A stretch of 21,129 nt of DNA from Oehlia diaphana (Eukaryota; Glomeromycota; Glomeromycetes; Glomerales; Glomeraceae), in NCBI GenBank assembly GCA_003833135.1, contig QZLH01001805.1, positions 1 through 21,129 of the forward strand. The letters are read 5' to 3'. The position numbers and the translations under genes are program-made. Each line of letters opens with the position of its first letter. Position 1 is the first letter of the stretch. Below, piece after piece: positions 9,900-20,073 of this stretch. The notes beneath the pieces were generated by a model. That model saw only the letters and a program-made list of their open reading frames with translations. It ran no database searches and had not been told where the DNA came from.

Positions 9900-11112
9900 T
9901 TAATTATATTTTTTGATGAATTTTTTTGGTTTTTTGAAACAAGAAAATAAAGATCGTAGTAAAGAGAAATTAAATTTACGCTTACAAACTTCTTCCTTAC
10001 TTTCTGTTTCTTTTTTAGCAAAAATTCTATGAATATTATCATAAATATGATGTTCATCAAGTTCTCTCATAAATTCATCAACGGTTAAATCCCATTCCTT
10101 TTCATCGTAATCACATTCTTCTATCATTATATTTTTTATATTTTCCGCTCCCCATCTTATAATTTCATTATTATTTTTACCTATTTTATACGTATCATAC
10201 TCATTATCACCCCATTCTCCTGTCGGAACATCTCTTTTTTCATGATTTATAACTGGAAAATTATTTGTTTCCCTGATGTATTGTTCAATTTTTGGGGAAA
10301 TTATTGGTTCAATACTTTTTCTCCGTAAATTTCTTACAACTGAAAAAAAAAAAAAAAAAATGATAAAAATTAAGTGAATTAAATATTTTAGCATTATAAT
10401 ATTTTATAAACGTACGTAAAATTATTTATAAGAATACTTACACCGAGATAATTCTTTCTTTGTAAATTCATTTTTAATATCAAATTTAACATCTTTTTCC
10501 ATAAATTCAATATAACCACCAATTTTACATACTCTACATATTTCGCTAATAACAAATTTCCAATCTTTAATTGTATAAGAAAACCCCTTAAATCTGGAAA
10601 ATACGTAATCAAATGTATTATCATCATAAGGTAAACCATGTTTAACTATATTTACTTGAAGAAATTCGACATTGAGGGGTTTTATTTCAACAGGATATAT
10701 AGGTGCAACGTCTATACCTGTAAATTTAGAACATGGAAATAGTGACGCCATTTCCAATGTCCACATTGCAGGACCGCAACTATTTGATACAAAAGGATTA
10801 TTAAAGAATTTGCAAATTATTATACAAGTTAAATTTAATATAATATTCTTACCCAACATCAAGTACTTTTGTACCATGCGTATTTAATAATTCACGTATA
10901 GGAGAAGAAAAATGATTCTTCCAAACATGATAATAAATATTATGTTGATGTTGTATTCTATCAAATTCACTATCGTCAACAGGTAATAAATGATTTACTC
11001 CTGAAATATATTTACGACCTCTTCTATAATGAAATATATCAAAATTCGGTGGTGGTAAAGGAACATAATCATGCGGTTTATAAATTTTTTCTGGTTTTAA
11101 ATGTCTGTACAT
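9900..11112 (-). CDS. Class I SAM-dependent methyltransferase, copy 2 (3 exons, 345 aa)
   Basis: Exons are 11112-10853, 10779-10442 and 10339-9900. Intron 1 (10852-10780, 73 nt, GTAAGA...TAG) and intron 2 (10441-10340, 102 nt, GTAAGT...CAG) sit at exactly the same codons and phases (2 and 1) as in copy 1, and exon 2 is the same length (338 nt). The joined frame is 1038 nt. Motif I (VLDVGCGPAMWTLEMA) is again assembled across intron 1. Other motifs are FTGIDVAP, LPYDDNTFDYVF and ICRVCKIGGYIEFME. By hand count, exon 2 proteins are about 78% identical to copy 1 (25 differences in 112 residues). The C-terminal tail is basic (RSLFSCFKKPKKFIKKYN) and lacks the cysteine-rich stretch of copy 1. Both copies look intact and have kept all SAM-binding residues, so two working enzymes with possibly different substrates or partners are likely. 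The substrate is unknown. Confidence 0.92.
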
Positions 11113-12550
11113 AATGGTTTAAAAATCTGTTAAAATAATTTTTTGATTATAATTTTTTAAATTAATTCGATAGATTTCATTAAAAAAATTTTTTTTTTTT
11201 CCAAACCAACGATAAAAACCTTCACTTATATTTTTCAGAATAGCTAAAAAAAAAAAAAAAAACCTTTTAGGATTCAAAATTAAATGTAAATTAGCTATTA
11301 TTATATAAATAATTACATAAAATTTTATTTATAGTACGACAGAAAAAAAAAAAATAAATAAATAAAAATAAAAATATGACTAAACAATTAATAACGTTTC
11401 TTTATTTAAATAAAAAAGAATAAAAAAATTATTAAAATGAAAAAAAGGTCCGTTATATTCTTAATAGAATCCATTTTTTTTTTTTTTTTTGTATTACAAA
11501 AAAAGTATCCATACATTTGTTCCATTTATTTTTAAATGGCTGAAGATTTTAAAGAATTACACGTATTTCCAATATTTGCAAATATTATACTTGTTAAGGT
11601 TATGATCTATGTATTTAAGGTTATGTTTTATTGTATTACAAGAGTTATGCATAAAAAAATGATATTCGAAAGTTGTACAAAATCATTTTTTTGCGGATTT
11701 ATTGGATATATTCCGATGATATAAAAAAAAAATTTTTTTTTTTTATCGCGGTTTTTCCGTAAAGTAAAATTTAATGGAAAATCCATGATAAATCCATGAA
11801 ATCATTTCAATTGGAATATCAGTATCCAATAAATTGTGTTTTATTGTATCTATTTCTTATTGTTTGATTGGTATATTTGTTTCACAATATAATGGTAAAG
11901 TATTTCTCATAAAAAGTGTCCTTTAAAAAAGGTATAATAAACTTATGGATTATTATTTTTTTTTATTTATTTTTTTATTAAAAAATTCTTACCTTCTTTC
12001 ATCATAATAAATAAATAACTTTACGCAATAATTTTTGGCCTTAAAAAAAATTCGGTTAATTTTACTTTTTTTTTTTTTGAAATATGGTAACACTTTATTA
12101 GGAAACATTGATTTGGATTGAAAACATATCACAGTGCGAACTGAATTTACTACGTGATCTTGACGTACAAATACTGTAATTCGAACGATCTACCAAATCA
12201 AATAATGACCCAATTAGCCCATGCAGTAAACCAAATATAATACAAAATATTCAAAAATTTCATATTATGATTTAATAATATGCTGTTGTATTTTTTTTTT
12301 AGTAGAAACCCAAAAATTTTATGACGTTGAAATTCAAGAATTCTCACATGGCCCATATATCAAATGGAAATTAAAATATTTTTTAGAATGAATTCACAAT
12401 TTGTTAAAACAATGCAAAAATAACTACATACATGTCATTATGTTTGATTTCGCATTTAGTTTTAGAATTATTATGGAAAGAAATTATTATTAATGTATTA
12501 TTCTATGAACAAAGAAGAAAAAGAAATTTTGTAAGTTTAAATTATGAGCT
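11113..12550. other. AT-rich spacer with long homopolymers, no gene supported
   Basis: It contains the upstream region of methyltransferase copy 2 and many A or T runs (for example near 11340, 11475, 11730 and 12070). A 62-codon plus-strand frame at 11536-11724 is hydrophobic and flanked by homopolymers. It has no recognisable features and is not called as a gene. Confidence 0.5.
11198..11214 (-). promoter_or_regulatory. Box shared upstream of both methyltransferase copies (copy 2)
   Basis: The minus strand reads TCGTTGGTTTGG and then a long A-run, about 90 nt upstream of the copy 2 ATG. It matches the box at 6320-6340 except for small indels. Confidence 0.3.
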
Positions 12551-12559
12551 TTGTGATAA

Positions 12560-14292
12560 TGGGAACTTTACCAGGGTCAGTTAAATTAGTTTAATACAAG
12601 ATTCTGCGTCATTGTATGACTACTGTTTGGAACTTGCTATAGAATTATGAAATAAATACGTTACATTTCAGAAAATTTCTGACATACCCGTCAGCATTAT
12701 ATCACTTACCAAATAATGTTAGATCGTTGAAAACAATCTTCAGAAGACACTAATCCAAAGAAGCTATTTTTCTAGCAAATTAGAACGACGAATTAAAGCT
12801 GCGCCTAGAGATCGACGTAGTGATATTTAGTCATACCTCAATAAGATCATCATTTACATTAAAAATATAAAATTTTTGTGTATTTCTCTACATGAAATTT
12901 TAGAGTATATGTAATTTTCATGGCGCACAACTTTGTGAATATCAATTAGATTAACTAATAAATAAAGTTGTTTAATTAGAACGAACTTTTTTTTTGCCGA
13001 TTTTCTAGGTGCTTTGATATATAAGTCTTGATATTGATGAAACGAGCCTAACTTTTGAAAAAAAAAACAAATATAAAATGTAAAGAGCAATATTAATAAA
13101 AAATAAATATACAGTACAATTTAGAAAGGTCGCTAACAATTGTCAACATTATAAAGAAAAGGCAACATCGTTAATTTCTACATGAATTGATCGATTCATT
13201 TGTAATGGAAACATTGCCAGTTCGCTTAAGTGCCTGTTTAACCTCCCATGCTATAATAAATTCATCAGGTAAGGTATACGCAAAAGACCGGGAAGTCTAT
13301 CTAACAAATTATTTAAATCTCCAAGTGAAGTTTTCGTATATCCATGTCAACATAATTTCTTTAACGCATTAAGCATTACTTCTGAAAATCGCGGAGTTTG
13401 CAGAATACTTTGTATGGATAAAATTATGTTTGAGAATAAAAACTTTTAAAAAAATATAAACATTTCCCTCACTCATTACCGTGTATTTGTAAGTTCACTT
13501 TAAGTTCTGAATTAATAATCTTACCATATATCTGGTGCAAGCATACTATAGCAAGGGCATCACCAAGTGCTTTGTAATCAGATGCATCAATAACATTGAT
13601 TTTTTTCTAAAAGGAAGAAAAAACATAATTTAGATTATAATTTAGAATTGACCTTATTGAAATTTTACGTATAAAGCTCCTTATATAAGCAATCCTTAAA
13701 AAACAATCCATAACATGCTGGATTTGTACAGACTTCACGTTTCTCTAGTAATATTAATGTTATTACTATGAAAACGAACATTCCAAGTATAAAGATATAG
13801 CCCGATATTAATGTAATAAGGAATAAAAAATACATACCGTATTTACTAAGGAGAAACCTTCATAAAGAAAAATTATGTACTAAAATTCGAATCAAAAATT
13901 GCTCATTACACACATAACGGGGTAATTATCGTCCCATCATTGCATATGGTAGTGTTCTAAACGATAGTTTGTATGGCTTCAGTGCGCGGCCTCACATGTG
14001 AATGAGTTACATAGCTGAATATTTTCACCATAATTTTTACAATACCTATTTGAAAGCTCTAGTATCAGAATTTTGAAATGTTTCATTGGATATATAATAT
14101 GAATATAAATGAGTCATTTTGATAGAAAACACATGCTTAAATTAACGATAGATCTACCTTGCCGTTGATGACCTTATGTACGATATACAACAATAAGCAT
14201 GTCCCACTAACGTGATCAACCTGTGCAATGCCAATCATATTTAGTAGGATGACGCAGCCACAAACGTAATGACAAGCCGCGAGGAAATCCAT
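12560..14292 (-). pseudogene. Unrecognised decayed multi-exon gene (several coding-like segments)
   Basis: The minus strand of this less AT-rich stretch holds protein-like pieces, several next to splice-like signals. In order they are as follows. 14292-14137: ATG frame starting MDFLAACHYVCGCVILLNMI, 51 codons. 13835-13665: 56 codons, hydrophobic start then EKREVCTNPACYGLFF. 13606-13469: after a TTTTAG acceptor, INVIDASDYKALGDALAIVC then LHQIYG with a GTAAGA donor. About 13440-13171: SIQSILQTPRFSEVMLNALK, an in-frame TGA, then SLGDLNNLLDRLP, a frame change, and YTLPDEFIIAWEVKQALKRT to a stop at 13171. Weaker pieces lie at 13050-12880 and 12780-12560, including a GTAAGT donor and a CTATAG acceptor. 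I do not recognise the family. Stops and frame changes argue for a pseudogene. An unusual intron-rich gene cannot be excluded. Confidence 0.4.
13665..13835 (-). CDS. Possible small membrane protein ORF, 56 aa
   Basis: The ATG at 13835 opens MYFLFLITLISGYIFILG and continues to a TAA at 13665-13667. The first 30 residues are strongly hydrophobic and long enough for one membrane helix. The C-terminal part has three cysteines in 14 residues (CTNPACYGLFFKDC). It could be a real small ORF, one exon of the surrounding decayed gene, or chance. It has no recognised homologue and no independent support. Confidence 0.2.
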   Translation of the reverse strand: MYFLFLITLISGYIFILGMFVFIVITLILLEKREVCTNPACYGLFFKDCLYKELYT

Positions 14293-14770
14293 AAAAGGAA
14301 TCTTTACGTTAAAATTCTTAAACTTACGAGTTACACAAACTTAGCCAATAAAGAGACAAAAAAGGATAATGTGAAATATGTATCTATGTAAAAAAATATG
14401 AAGAATTGGCAAAGTCTATCAGGTTAAAACTTTAAATTAGCTTATATCTGAGTATAAATAACGCTTTATGTTTGAATTTCTTTTAAATTACTTTTGATTT
14501 CTTTGAAATATCTTTAATAATCAAAATCTGCGCCATGTAGTTCATGTTTCTTTTTTAAAATCATTTTTAATAATTCGTGCAATGTTAAACAAAAAATTAT
14601 GGCTTGATAGAAACAATCAGGATGATCTACATTGTGAACCAACCATTTTTTGTCATGTGTATGTATAGTTTACCTTATATAGACAAAATTCATTTGATTT
14701 TCAACAATTTTTTTTTCATTAATAAACACTTCCGTAAATTCTCTCCTTTTTTTTTTTTTTTATCAAAATA
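14293..14770. other. Upstream region of the F-box gene
   Basis: No coding frame recognised. A T-run of about 18 lies at 14745-14761, just before the F-box start. The minus-strand segment up to about 14335 keeps an open frame into the decayed-gene region. No clear TATA box could be separated from the general AT richness. Confidence 0.4.
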
Positions 14771-16207
14771 ATGTCAAAACTTAAAGATATTCTTTTAATA
14801 ATATTTGAAGAATTAGAAGATGATCAAAGATCTTTATTTTCATGTTTATTAGTTGATAAACTTTGGTGTGAAACAGCTGTTATATTTTTATGGAAAAATC
14901 CTTGGCGTTATTATTTAGGATTTTATCAAGAAAAATTTTTATATAATACTATATTATTATTTTTACCTGATGAATCTAAAGAATTTCTTAAACTTGAAGG
15001 AATTGATATTCCTTCATCAAAATCACAAAATCCTCCTTTATTCGATTATTTAACTTTTTGTAGATATTTAAATGTTGTTAAAATTAATTCTATTATTCAT
15101 TTATCAGATTATAAAAAATATATTGTTGAACAAGAAGTTTATAAACTTTTGATGAGAAAATGTTCACTTTTAAAATCTATGGATGTAAGATATATAAAAC
15201 ATCATTTAGATTATTTTAACGGCGCTGAATCTTGTCTTTCAAGACTTACAGAATTGAAATGTACAACGTTTGATCAACCTTTATTTTATGATAGATTGGC
15301 TCAACATTGTCAATATATAGAAAAGTTAATTATCGATCAATGTAAGAAGGATAATTATGGTTTGGCAAAATTAATTCAAGTTCAAAAGAATTTAAAATAT
15401 ATTGAATTTAATGGTAATTTATTCGTTGGAGGTGAAGAAGATTATGATCCTTTTGGTGATGTTGGTAAAGCATTAATAGGAAATTCTGATTCTTTAATAC
15501 ATTTTAAAGCATTCTTTTGTGGTAATATTTCATTTCCACCTACAATACTTCCAAAACTTTATAATTTACAAAAATTACAATTTCTTATACCTCATCTTGA
15601 TAAAAAATATGAAGATCAATTAAAAATTTCTTCATATCCTAATCTTCGAATTTTACATATAGAAAATATATCTCCTGATATTGTAGCAGAAATAATTGAA
15701 AAAACTGGTGGAAATCTTAAAAAACTTTTAATTGAAAAATATCATTATTGTAAAGATTCAAAAAGATTAATTCGTTCAATATATAAAAATTGTCCAAAAA
15801 TTGAAAATTTATCAATAGTTATACATAATTATAATTTTATGGAATTTAAAAAATTATTAAAAATTTGTCAAAATTTAAAAGAATTATATCTTAGTATATT
15901 AAATAATAATGATGAATTTGAAGAAAAATCTTTAGAAGAAAAATTTGATGATGGAGAGATTTTATCACAATTATTAATTGATGATTCAACTTCAAAATTT
16001 TTAAATTATATAAAATTTTTAAATTATTGGAAAATTTCTTCAAATAATTTTGAAAATTTTTTAAAAAATTGGAAAGGTAGACCTTCACTTACTTTAATTA
16101 ATTCTAATTATGATGATTTTTTTGATTCAAAAATATTAAAAAAATATAAGAATGAAGGAATTATTAAAAGATTTGAAATTGAATCAAGTTATTACTTTTT
16201 AGATTAA
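14771..16207 (+). CDS. F-box protein with leucine-rich (RNI-like) repeats, 478 aa
   Basis: Single-exon frame with no introns. The N-terminus (about residues 1-45) has the F-box pattern: LKDILLIIFEELEDD, SLFSCLLVDKLWCE and VIFLWKNPW. This matches the hydrophobic-Leu, conserved Leu/Val and Trp layout of F-box domains that bind Skp1 in SCF ubiquitin ligases. The rest is built of leucine-rich-repeat-like strands with a cysteine-then-leucine rhythm, for example CQYIEKLIIDQC, CPKIENLSIVI and CQNLKELYLSI. This is typical of RNI/LRR substrate-recognition domains. Expected role: a substrate adaptor that brings an unknown target to a Skp1-Cullin-F-box complex. From general knowledge, this F-box/LRR type is strongly expanded in Rhizophagus and related fungi, with many copies of unknown target. 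Codon use is extremely AT-rich towards the 3' end (long runs of K, N, I and L codons). Start and stop are clear. No frame damage seen. Confidence 0.88.
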   Translation: MSKLKDILLIIFEELEDDQRSLFSCLLVDKLWCETAVIFLWKNPWRYYLGFYQEKFLYNTILLFLPDESKEFLKLEGIDIPSSKSQNPPLFDYLTFCRYLNVVKINSIIHLSDYKKYIVEQEVYKLLMRKCSLLKSMDVRYIKHHLDYFNGAESCLSRLTELKCTTFDQPLFYDRLAQHCQYIEKLIIDQCKKDNYGLAKLIQVQKNLKYIEFNGNLFVGGEEDYDPFGDVGKALIGNSDSLIHFKAFFCGNISFPPTILPKLYNLQKLQFLIPHLDKKYEDQLKISSYPNLRILHIENISPDIVAEIIEKTGGNLKKLLIEKYHYCKDSKRLIRSIYKNCPKIENLSIVIHNYNFMEFKKLLKICQNLKELYLSILNNNDEFEEKSLEEKFDDGEILSQLLIDDSTSKFLNYIKFLNYWKISSNNFENFLKNWKGRPSLTLINSNYDDFFDSKILKKYKNEGIIKRFEIESSYYFLD

Positions 16208-16589
16208 AATTTTTTGAATATAGGTAATATTGGTATATATAGTTTTTTGTAAAAAAAAAAAAAATGTATAATTAAATAAAGTTCCATAATATCATTATCA
16301 AATTATTAGTTAATTAGTTAACGGTCAATTTTAGCCTCAAAGTAATTAAATGTTTTATTATCTTTTTACTTATAGGAAATACTCCATTTCTCAAGTAAAA
16401 AACGTATATACATGTTGTCTACATGTAATGATCTATTCTTATTATCTAAATGAAGAAAATAAAAAAGGGACAATTATAATCAGAGAGTGATGTCGTTGCT
16501 GTAAATCTATAAACGAATAGTAACTAAGGGAAAGAAGTTATGTAACCAAGAACCATTATGTAAAAGATCGTTCGACGTCCATCTTATCT
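16208..16589. other. 3' flank of the F-box gene, no gene seen
   Basis: An AAATAAAG that could act as a polyadenylation signal lies about 70 nt after the stop (near 16275). The remainder holds nothing I recognise. Confidence 0.4.
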
Positions 16590-16930
16590 AAAATTGTAGA
16601 TGTTTACTGGATTCGGTGGCGGGTGATCAGGCAATAAATATTCCAGAAGCAATTGATCGATGCGTGGTGGATTTGCTGTTGTACGATGTGAAATTAATAT
16701 CATTTCAACCTTTCAATCGTTTGAAACGTTCGTTATGGTTTTTCCATGTTCGTTGGTAAATGTCGTTTGGCAGGAACGGTTAGAAGAAGTTGACGGATTG
16801 TGGTTCTTTGAGATATATGAATGGAAAAGGTGAGTAAGATCTTTTAATATAAGGTGGTGTCATAAAAGCTGTTCCTCCAAGATCTAATACGGAGCAATGC
16901 GCATATTTTCTTTTATATACAGTGGCTTTA
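16590..16930 (-). pseudogene. Ambiguous coding-like relic
   Basis: A single minus-strand frame runs from about 16925 to 16590 with only three internal stops. Its segments include VLDLGGTAFMTPPYIKRSYS, IYQRTWKNHNERFKRLKG and NSKSTTHRSIASGIFIA. The plus strand also holds a 57-codon ATG frame (about 16659-16832, beginning MRGGFAVVRCEINII) that ends next to GTGAGTAAG, a good donor site. Composition is clearly less AT-rich than the flanks. No family recognised. It may be an eroded exon on either strand or part of an unknown element. Confidence 0.2.
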
Positions 16931-17666
16931 TATGTAGGAGTTCATAACTATTAATACCCAACGTAATACTGTCGAATTGGGAATGTTAAAACTTATTTTT
17001 CTAGATAAATTAGCAAAACCAATTTTAGGTTTTCTTCTACATCTATACTACAACTAAAATGTAAAAAATTTTAGATTACCAGGTAATACAAAAAAAAAAA
17101 AAAAAAAGCACCCAGATTATAGTACGCAAATTTCATTTGCAATAATGATAATACACCCCGCCGACCTACACCTACAACTACCTGCACCTACAACTACTAC
17201 TAAACTATACTACTAAGCTAACACCTTTAATTCTAACGAACAACTCAGCCACGCAATAGTCTCTTCCCACCCGCGGTATCGGGTTCACCAAATGGTGGTC
17301 CGAGACAACCCATATTTGGCAAGAGAAATTCTACAAACTTTGGAACTTGATCTTTTATCGACACAATAGCCTACGTTGCACGCGTATGTGGTCACGTGCT
17401 TTAAATGAACGAACGAAATTATTTACGTAATAATTTTATAAAAATGGGTGAAATGTCATATTTTTCATAAATAAATAGTGATTTTAATAATTGATTTTAT
17501 TTAAATATAAACATTGGATTTTTCTATTCCAATTTTTTTTTTATTAGATTAACATGTTATAATTGCGTAATAGTGAAAAAAAAAAAAATGAATAAATTAA
17601 CAAAATGGAAATGAAAAAAAAACCATTATTTTGAAGTATAATAATTTAAAAGCATTATTTTCACAA
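16931..17666. other. Spacer between the coding-like relic and the P450 gene
   Basis: No gene seen. It contains an A-run (about 17091-17107), the ACCTAC-rich low-complexity block and a GGTCACGTG palindromic core near 17391. The part next to the P450 stop is AT-rich 3' flank. Confidence 0.5.
17151..17225 (+). repeat. Low-complexity (A)CCTAC/AACTAC repeat block with a TA-CACC start
   Basis: The block starts TACACCCCGCCGACC and continues as degenerate ACCTAC/AACTAC/TACTAC hexamers. The C-rich, G-poor strand bias stands out in this AT-rich window. The TA-CACC opening resembles Tc1/mariner ends, but no inverted partner was found. Confidence 0.5.
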
Positions 17667-19561
17667 TTATTTTCTTTTTTCAAAAACAATTCCAGCTTCA
17701 CTTGGAAATTTCATTGGACCAACCATCTTTGGTCCTTCGATTTTACCGCTTTCGGTACGTAAATTATATTTTAATATAACATTATGTAAGAAAAATTTAA
17801 CTTCGTTTATAGCAAGTTGTCTTCCAGGAAATCTAAATAATTTAATGATAATTTGTTATTTTCATAATGTAAAAAAAAAAAAAAAAAATTTTTTGAAAAA
17901 CGCTTAAATAGAACAATATACTTACGCGTGTTTACCGCCTCCGAATAACAAAAAATTTTTACCAATTTTTGTTGCTGAAGCATTCGTTTCTAAATGTCGG
18001 AATGGTTCAAATGATTTTGGATTTGGTCCTTGTAATGATTCATCCAGATAAACATCATCAGTGTAAAGTTGGACTGCACGGTCTTTTGGTACTTGTAATC
18101 CATTAGCGAATGTATAATCTTTTGTTGCGACATGTGGAAGTGTTGATATACTTTCAGATAATCTTAAAGATTCCCTGATAAAACTATCTAATTTTTTCAT
18201 GTTATTAAGGGCTTCAAATGGAAGTATTCCATTTTCATCAGCTTCTTTACGAACTTCCAATTGTTCTTCATATAATTCTTGCATATATTCAGGTCGAGAT
18301 GCTAAATCCATAATTACATGTGTACAACTATTTGATGTCGTATGAATTGATACGAATATAAATAAACATATTTTATCTGCTATTTCTGCATAATTAATAT
18401 TATTTGGATCAAAACTTTCTTCTTCTAAAAGATCTTGAAGGAAATCTGCAGGACGTTTCCAGGAATCTCCATATTTTTCTTTCTCTTGTAAACGTTTGTA
18501 AATTTGATTTTTAAGATGTTTAATAAGTATCCTTTGATGTTTAACTGCTGGATTATAGATTTTTAATATAATACAGTTGATATAATATTGAAGTCCTGGA
18601 TAAATGAAGTCAAGAACCGGCGGAATTATCGAAATTTTTGCTGCATCAATCGTAAAATCTGAGAATGTATTTATAATTTCTTCATATTGTGACAACTCCT
18701 ATTAAAAAAAAAAAATTATTTATATAAATATATAATGCATATTATGTTAGGTCTATATGCGTATAACAAATATACTTACTTTGCCAACAAAAATATCTGC
18801 AATGGGATTACAAATAATTTTTGTCATTATATCATACACATTACTAACAATTATTGGTTCATCACAATCACCAATATATTTTTGAGTAGCAAAATTAAGA
18901 TTTTTTTGCATACGTTCAGTATAAGTTTTTAGCTTATTCATGACATACTCTTTAAGTACTTTTGTCGAATTATGAAATTTAGCTAAATGTTTAAGAATTA
19001 TACTTAATGGCAATAATCTTTCAAATGCTGTTCCAGCATCAAACGAATCATCTCTCTTTAATACTTCTTGCAGGTGTTCTTTTCCTATAGAACCATATTA
19101 AAAAAATTTTATTAATACAGACATAAAAATATTTTTATAATAATATAAATGGGTACTTACCAACAATTGTTTTTACTTCACCCCATAAATATAGACTGAA
19201 GATTTCGCCGTACTAACATAATAATTAAAAAAAGTTAATAAACATTTAACGTTAATCGAGTGTAAAAATTCATAGGTTTACAAAAACCACAAACCTCCTT
19301 TTTACATTGTTTGAGAAATTCCTCGGTATTAGTCAAATAAATGTAGGTATGTCCAATAATTGGAAACTTATAGCGAACGAGCGGAGGCATATTCTAAAAA
19401 AAAATAAATAAAGATAAATAATTAAGTAAAGAAACAACGAACTTCTTGATAGATCATTAAAAACTTAGAATCTTATATCATACCAATTTTGGATCACGCA
19501 TACGCTTTAAAACGTAAATCGTTGCCAATAGAAGAGATCCTAAAATAACTGATTGATACAT
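17667..19561 (-). CDS. Cytochrome P450-like protein, 6 exons, 490 aa, haem-ligand Cys replaced by Phe
   Basis: Exons are 19561-19484, 19393-19295, 19212-19161, 19084-18780, 18698-17926 and 17832-17667. All introns are GT...AG and the joined frame is 1473 nt, normal P450 length. Residues 1-20 (MYQSVILGSLLLATIYVL) form an N-terminal membrane anchor, followed by the proline hinge MPPLVRYKFPIIGH. The I-helix motif is FVSIHTTSNS (IHTT at 296-299; Thr kept, acidic residue replaced by His). ExxR is E354-S-L-R357. The PxR-like motif is FEPFRHL (408-414). The haem loop reads FLLFGGGKHA-F-PGRQLA: all of FxxGx(R/H)xCxG is present except the cysteine, which is Phe437 (codon TTT at 17831-17829). This codon directly follows the A436 codon split by intron 5. 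The last exon (INEVKFFLHNVILKYNL) fits the L-helix. P450s are ER-bound monooxygenases using haem-thiolate chemistry; without the Cys, normal monooxygenase activity is not expected. The substrate is unknown. Confidence 0.93.
17833..17925 (-). other. P450 intron 5, splitting the haem-binding loop
   Basis: Intron of 93 nt, GTAAGT...TTTAG, phase 2, placed between GGGKHA and FPGRQL. It contains a long A/T run. I saw no alternative acceptor that would restore a cysteine codon in frame. Confidence 0.8.
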
Positions 19562-20041
19562 TATTTTATTTTTTCAATAAAAAGAAAAAATAACGGATGA
19601 ATTTTTAAGATATTTAAGAAGCTTTTTTATTTTATTTTATTTATTTTTTTTTTTTTTTGAAAGACAAAATTCAAAATGATTGAGATCGCTTTATTTATAA
19701 TTTTTTTTAACTTATTATAAAAATTATCATTATCAAAACGCTTCATGTATTTGCATTGGCCATTATTAAATGAGTACTAAAAATAATTTACCATAATTAG
19801 TAAGATAACCATGCAACAAATTGTCGCAACAAATACGTGAATTAATTCAACAACTTCCAAATACAGAAATTAAGTTCTGCCGGAGTTTACGAACAAATGA
19901 ATCAGTTGTTTATAGAATTTATATACATACAGTATATATCCATATGTGGGCGTAAAACAATGAAATATTTTTTTTTATTTATGGAAAATAGAAAAAATTA
20001 ATTTCGATACGCTAATCCATTATTATAATATTACGTCGTCC

Positions 20042-20073
<32 letters not shown>

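Noticed and set aside
10672..10887. 71-codon plus-strand open frame
   Set aside because: It is antisense to exon 2 and intron 1 of methyltransferase copy 2.
11536..11724. 62-codon plus-strand open frame beginning MAEDFKELHV
   Set aside because: It is bracketed by homopolymers, is composed of hydrophobic AT-coded residues, has no paralogue in the window and shows no splice or domain signal. Chance is more likely.
13187..13372. 61-codon plus-strand open frame
   Set aside because: The opposite strand reads as more protein-like coding segments, so this is treated as a shadow.
15891..16088. 65-codon minus-strand frame
   Set aside because: It is antisense to the F-box gene.
17270..17330. GGTTCACCAAATGGTGG stretch resembling a tRNA T-arm or hairpin
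   Set aside because: There is no matching A box, anticodon arm or acceptor stem around it.
18735..18932. 65-codon plus-strand frame
   Set aside because: It is antisense to P450 exon 4 and intron 4.
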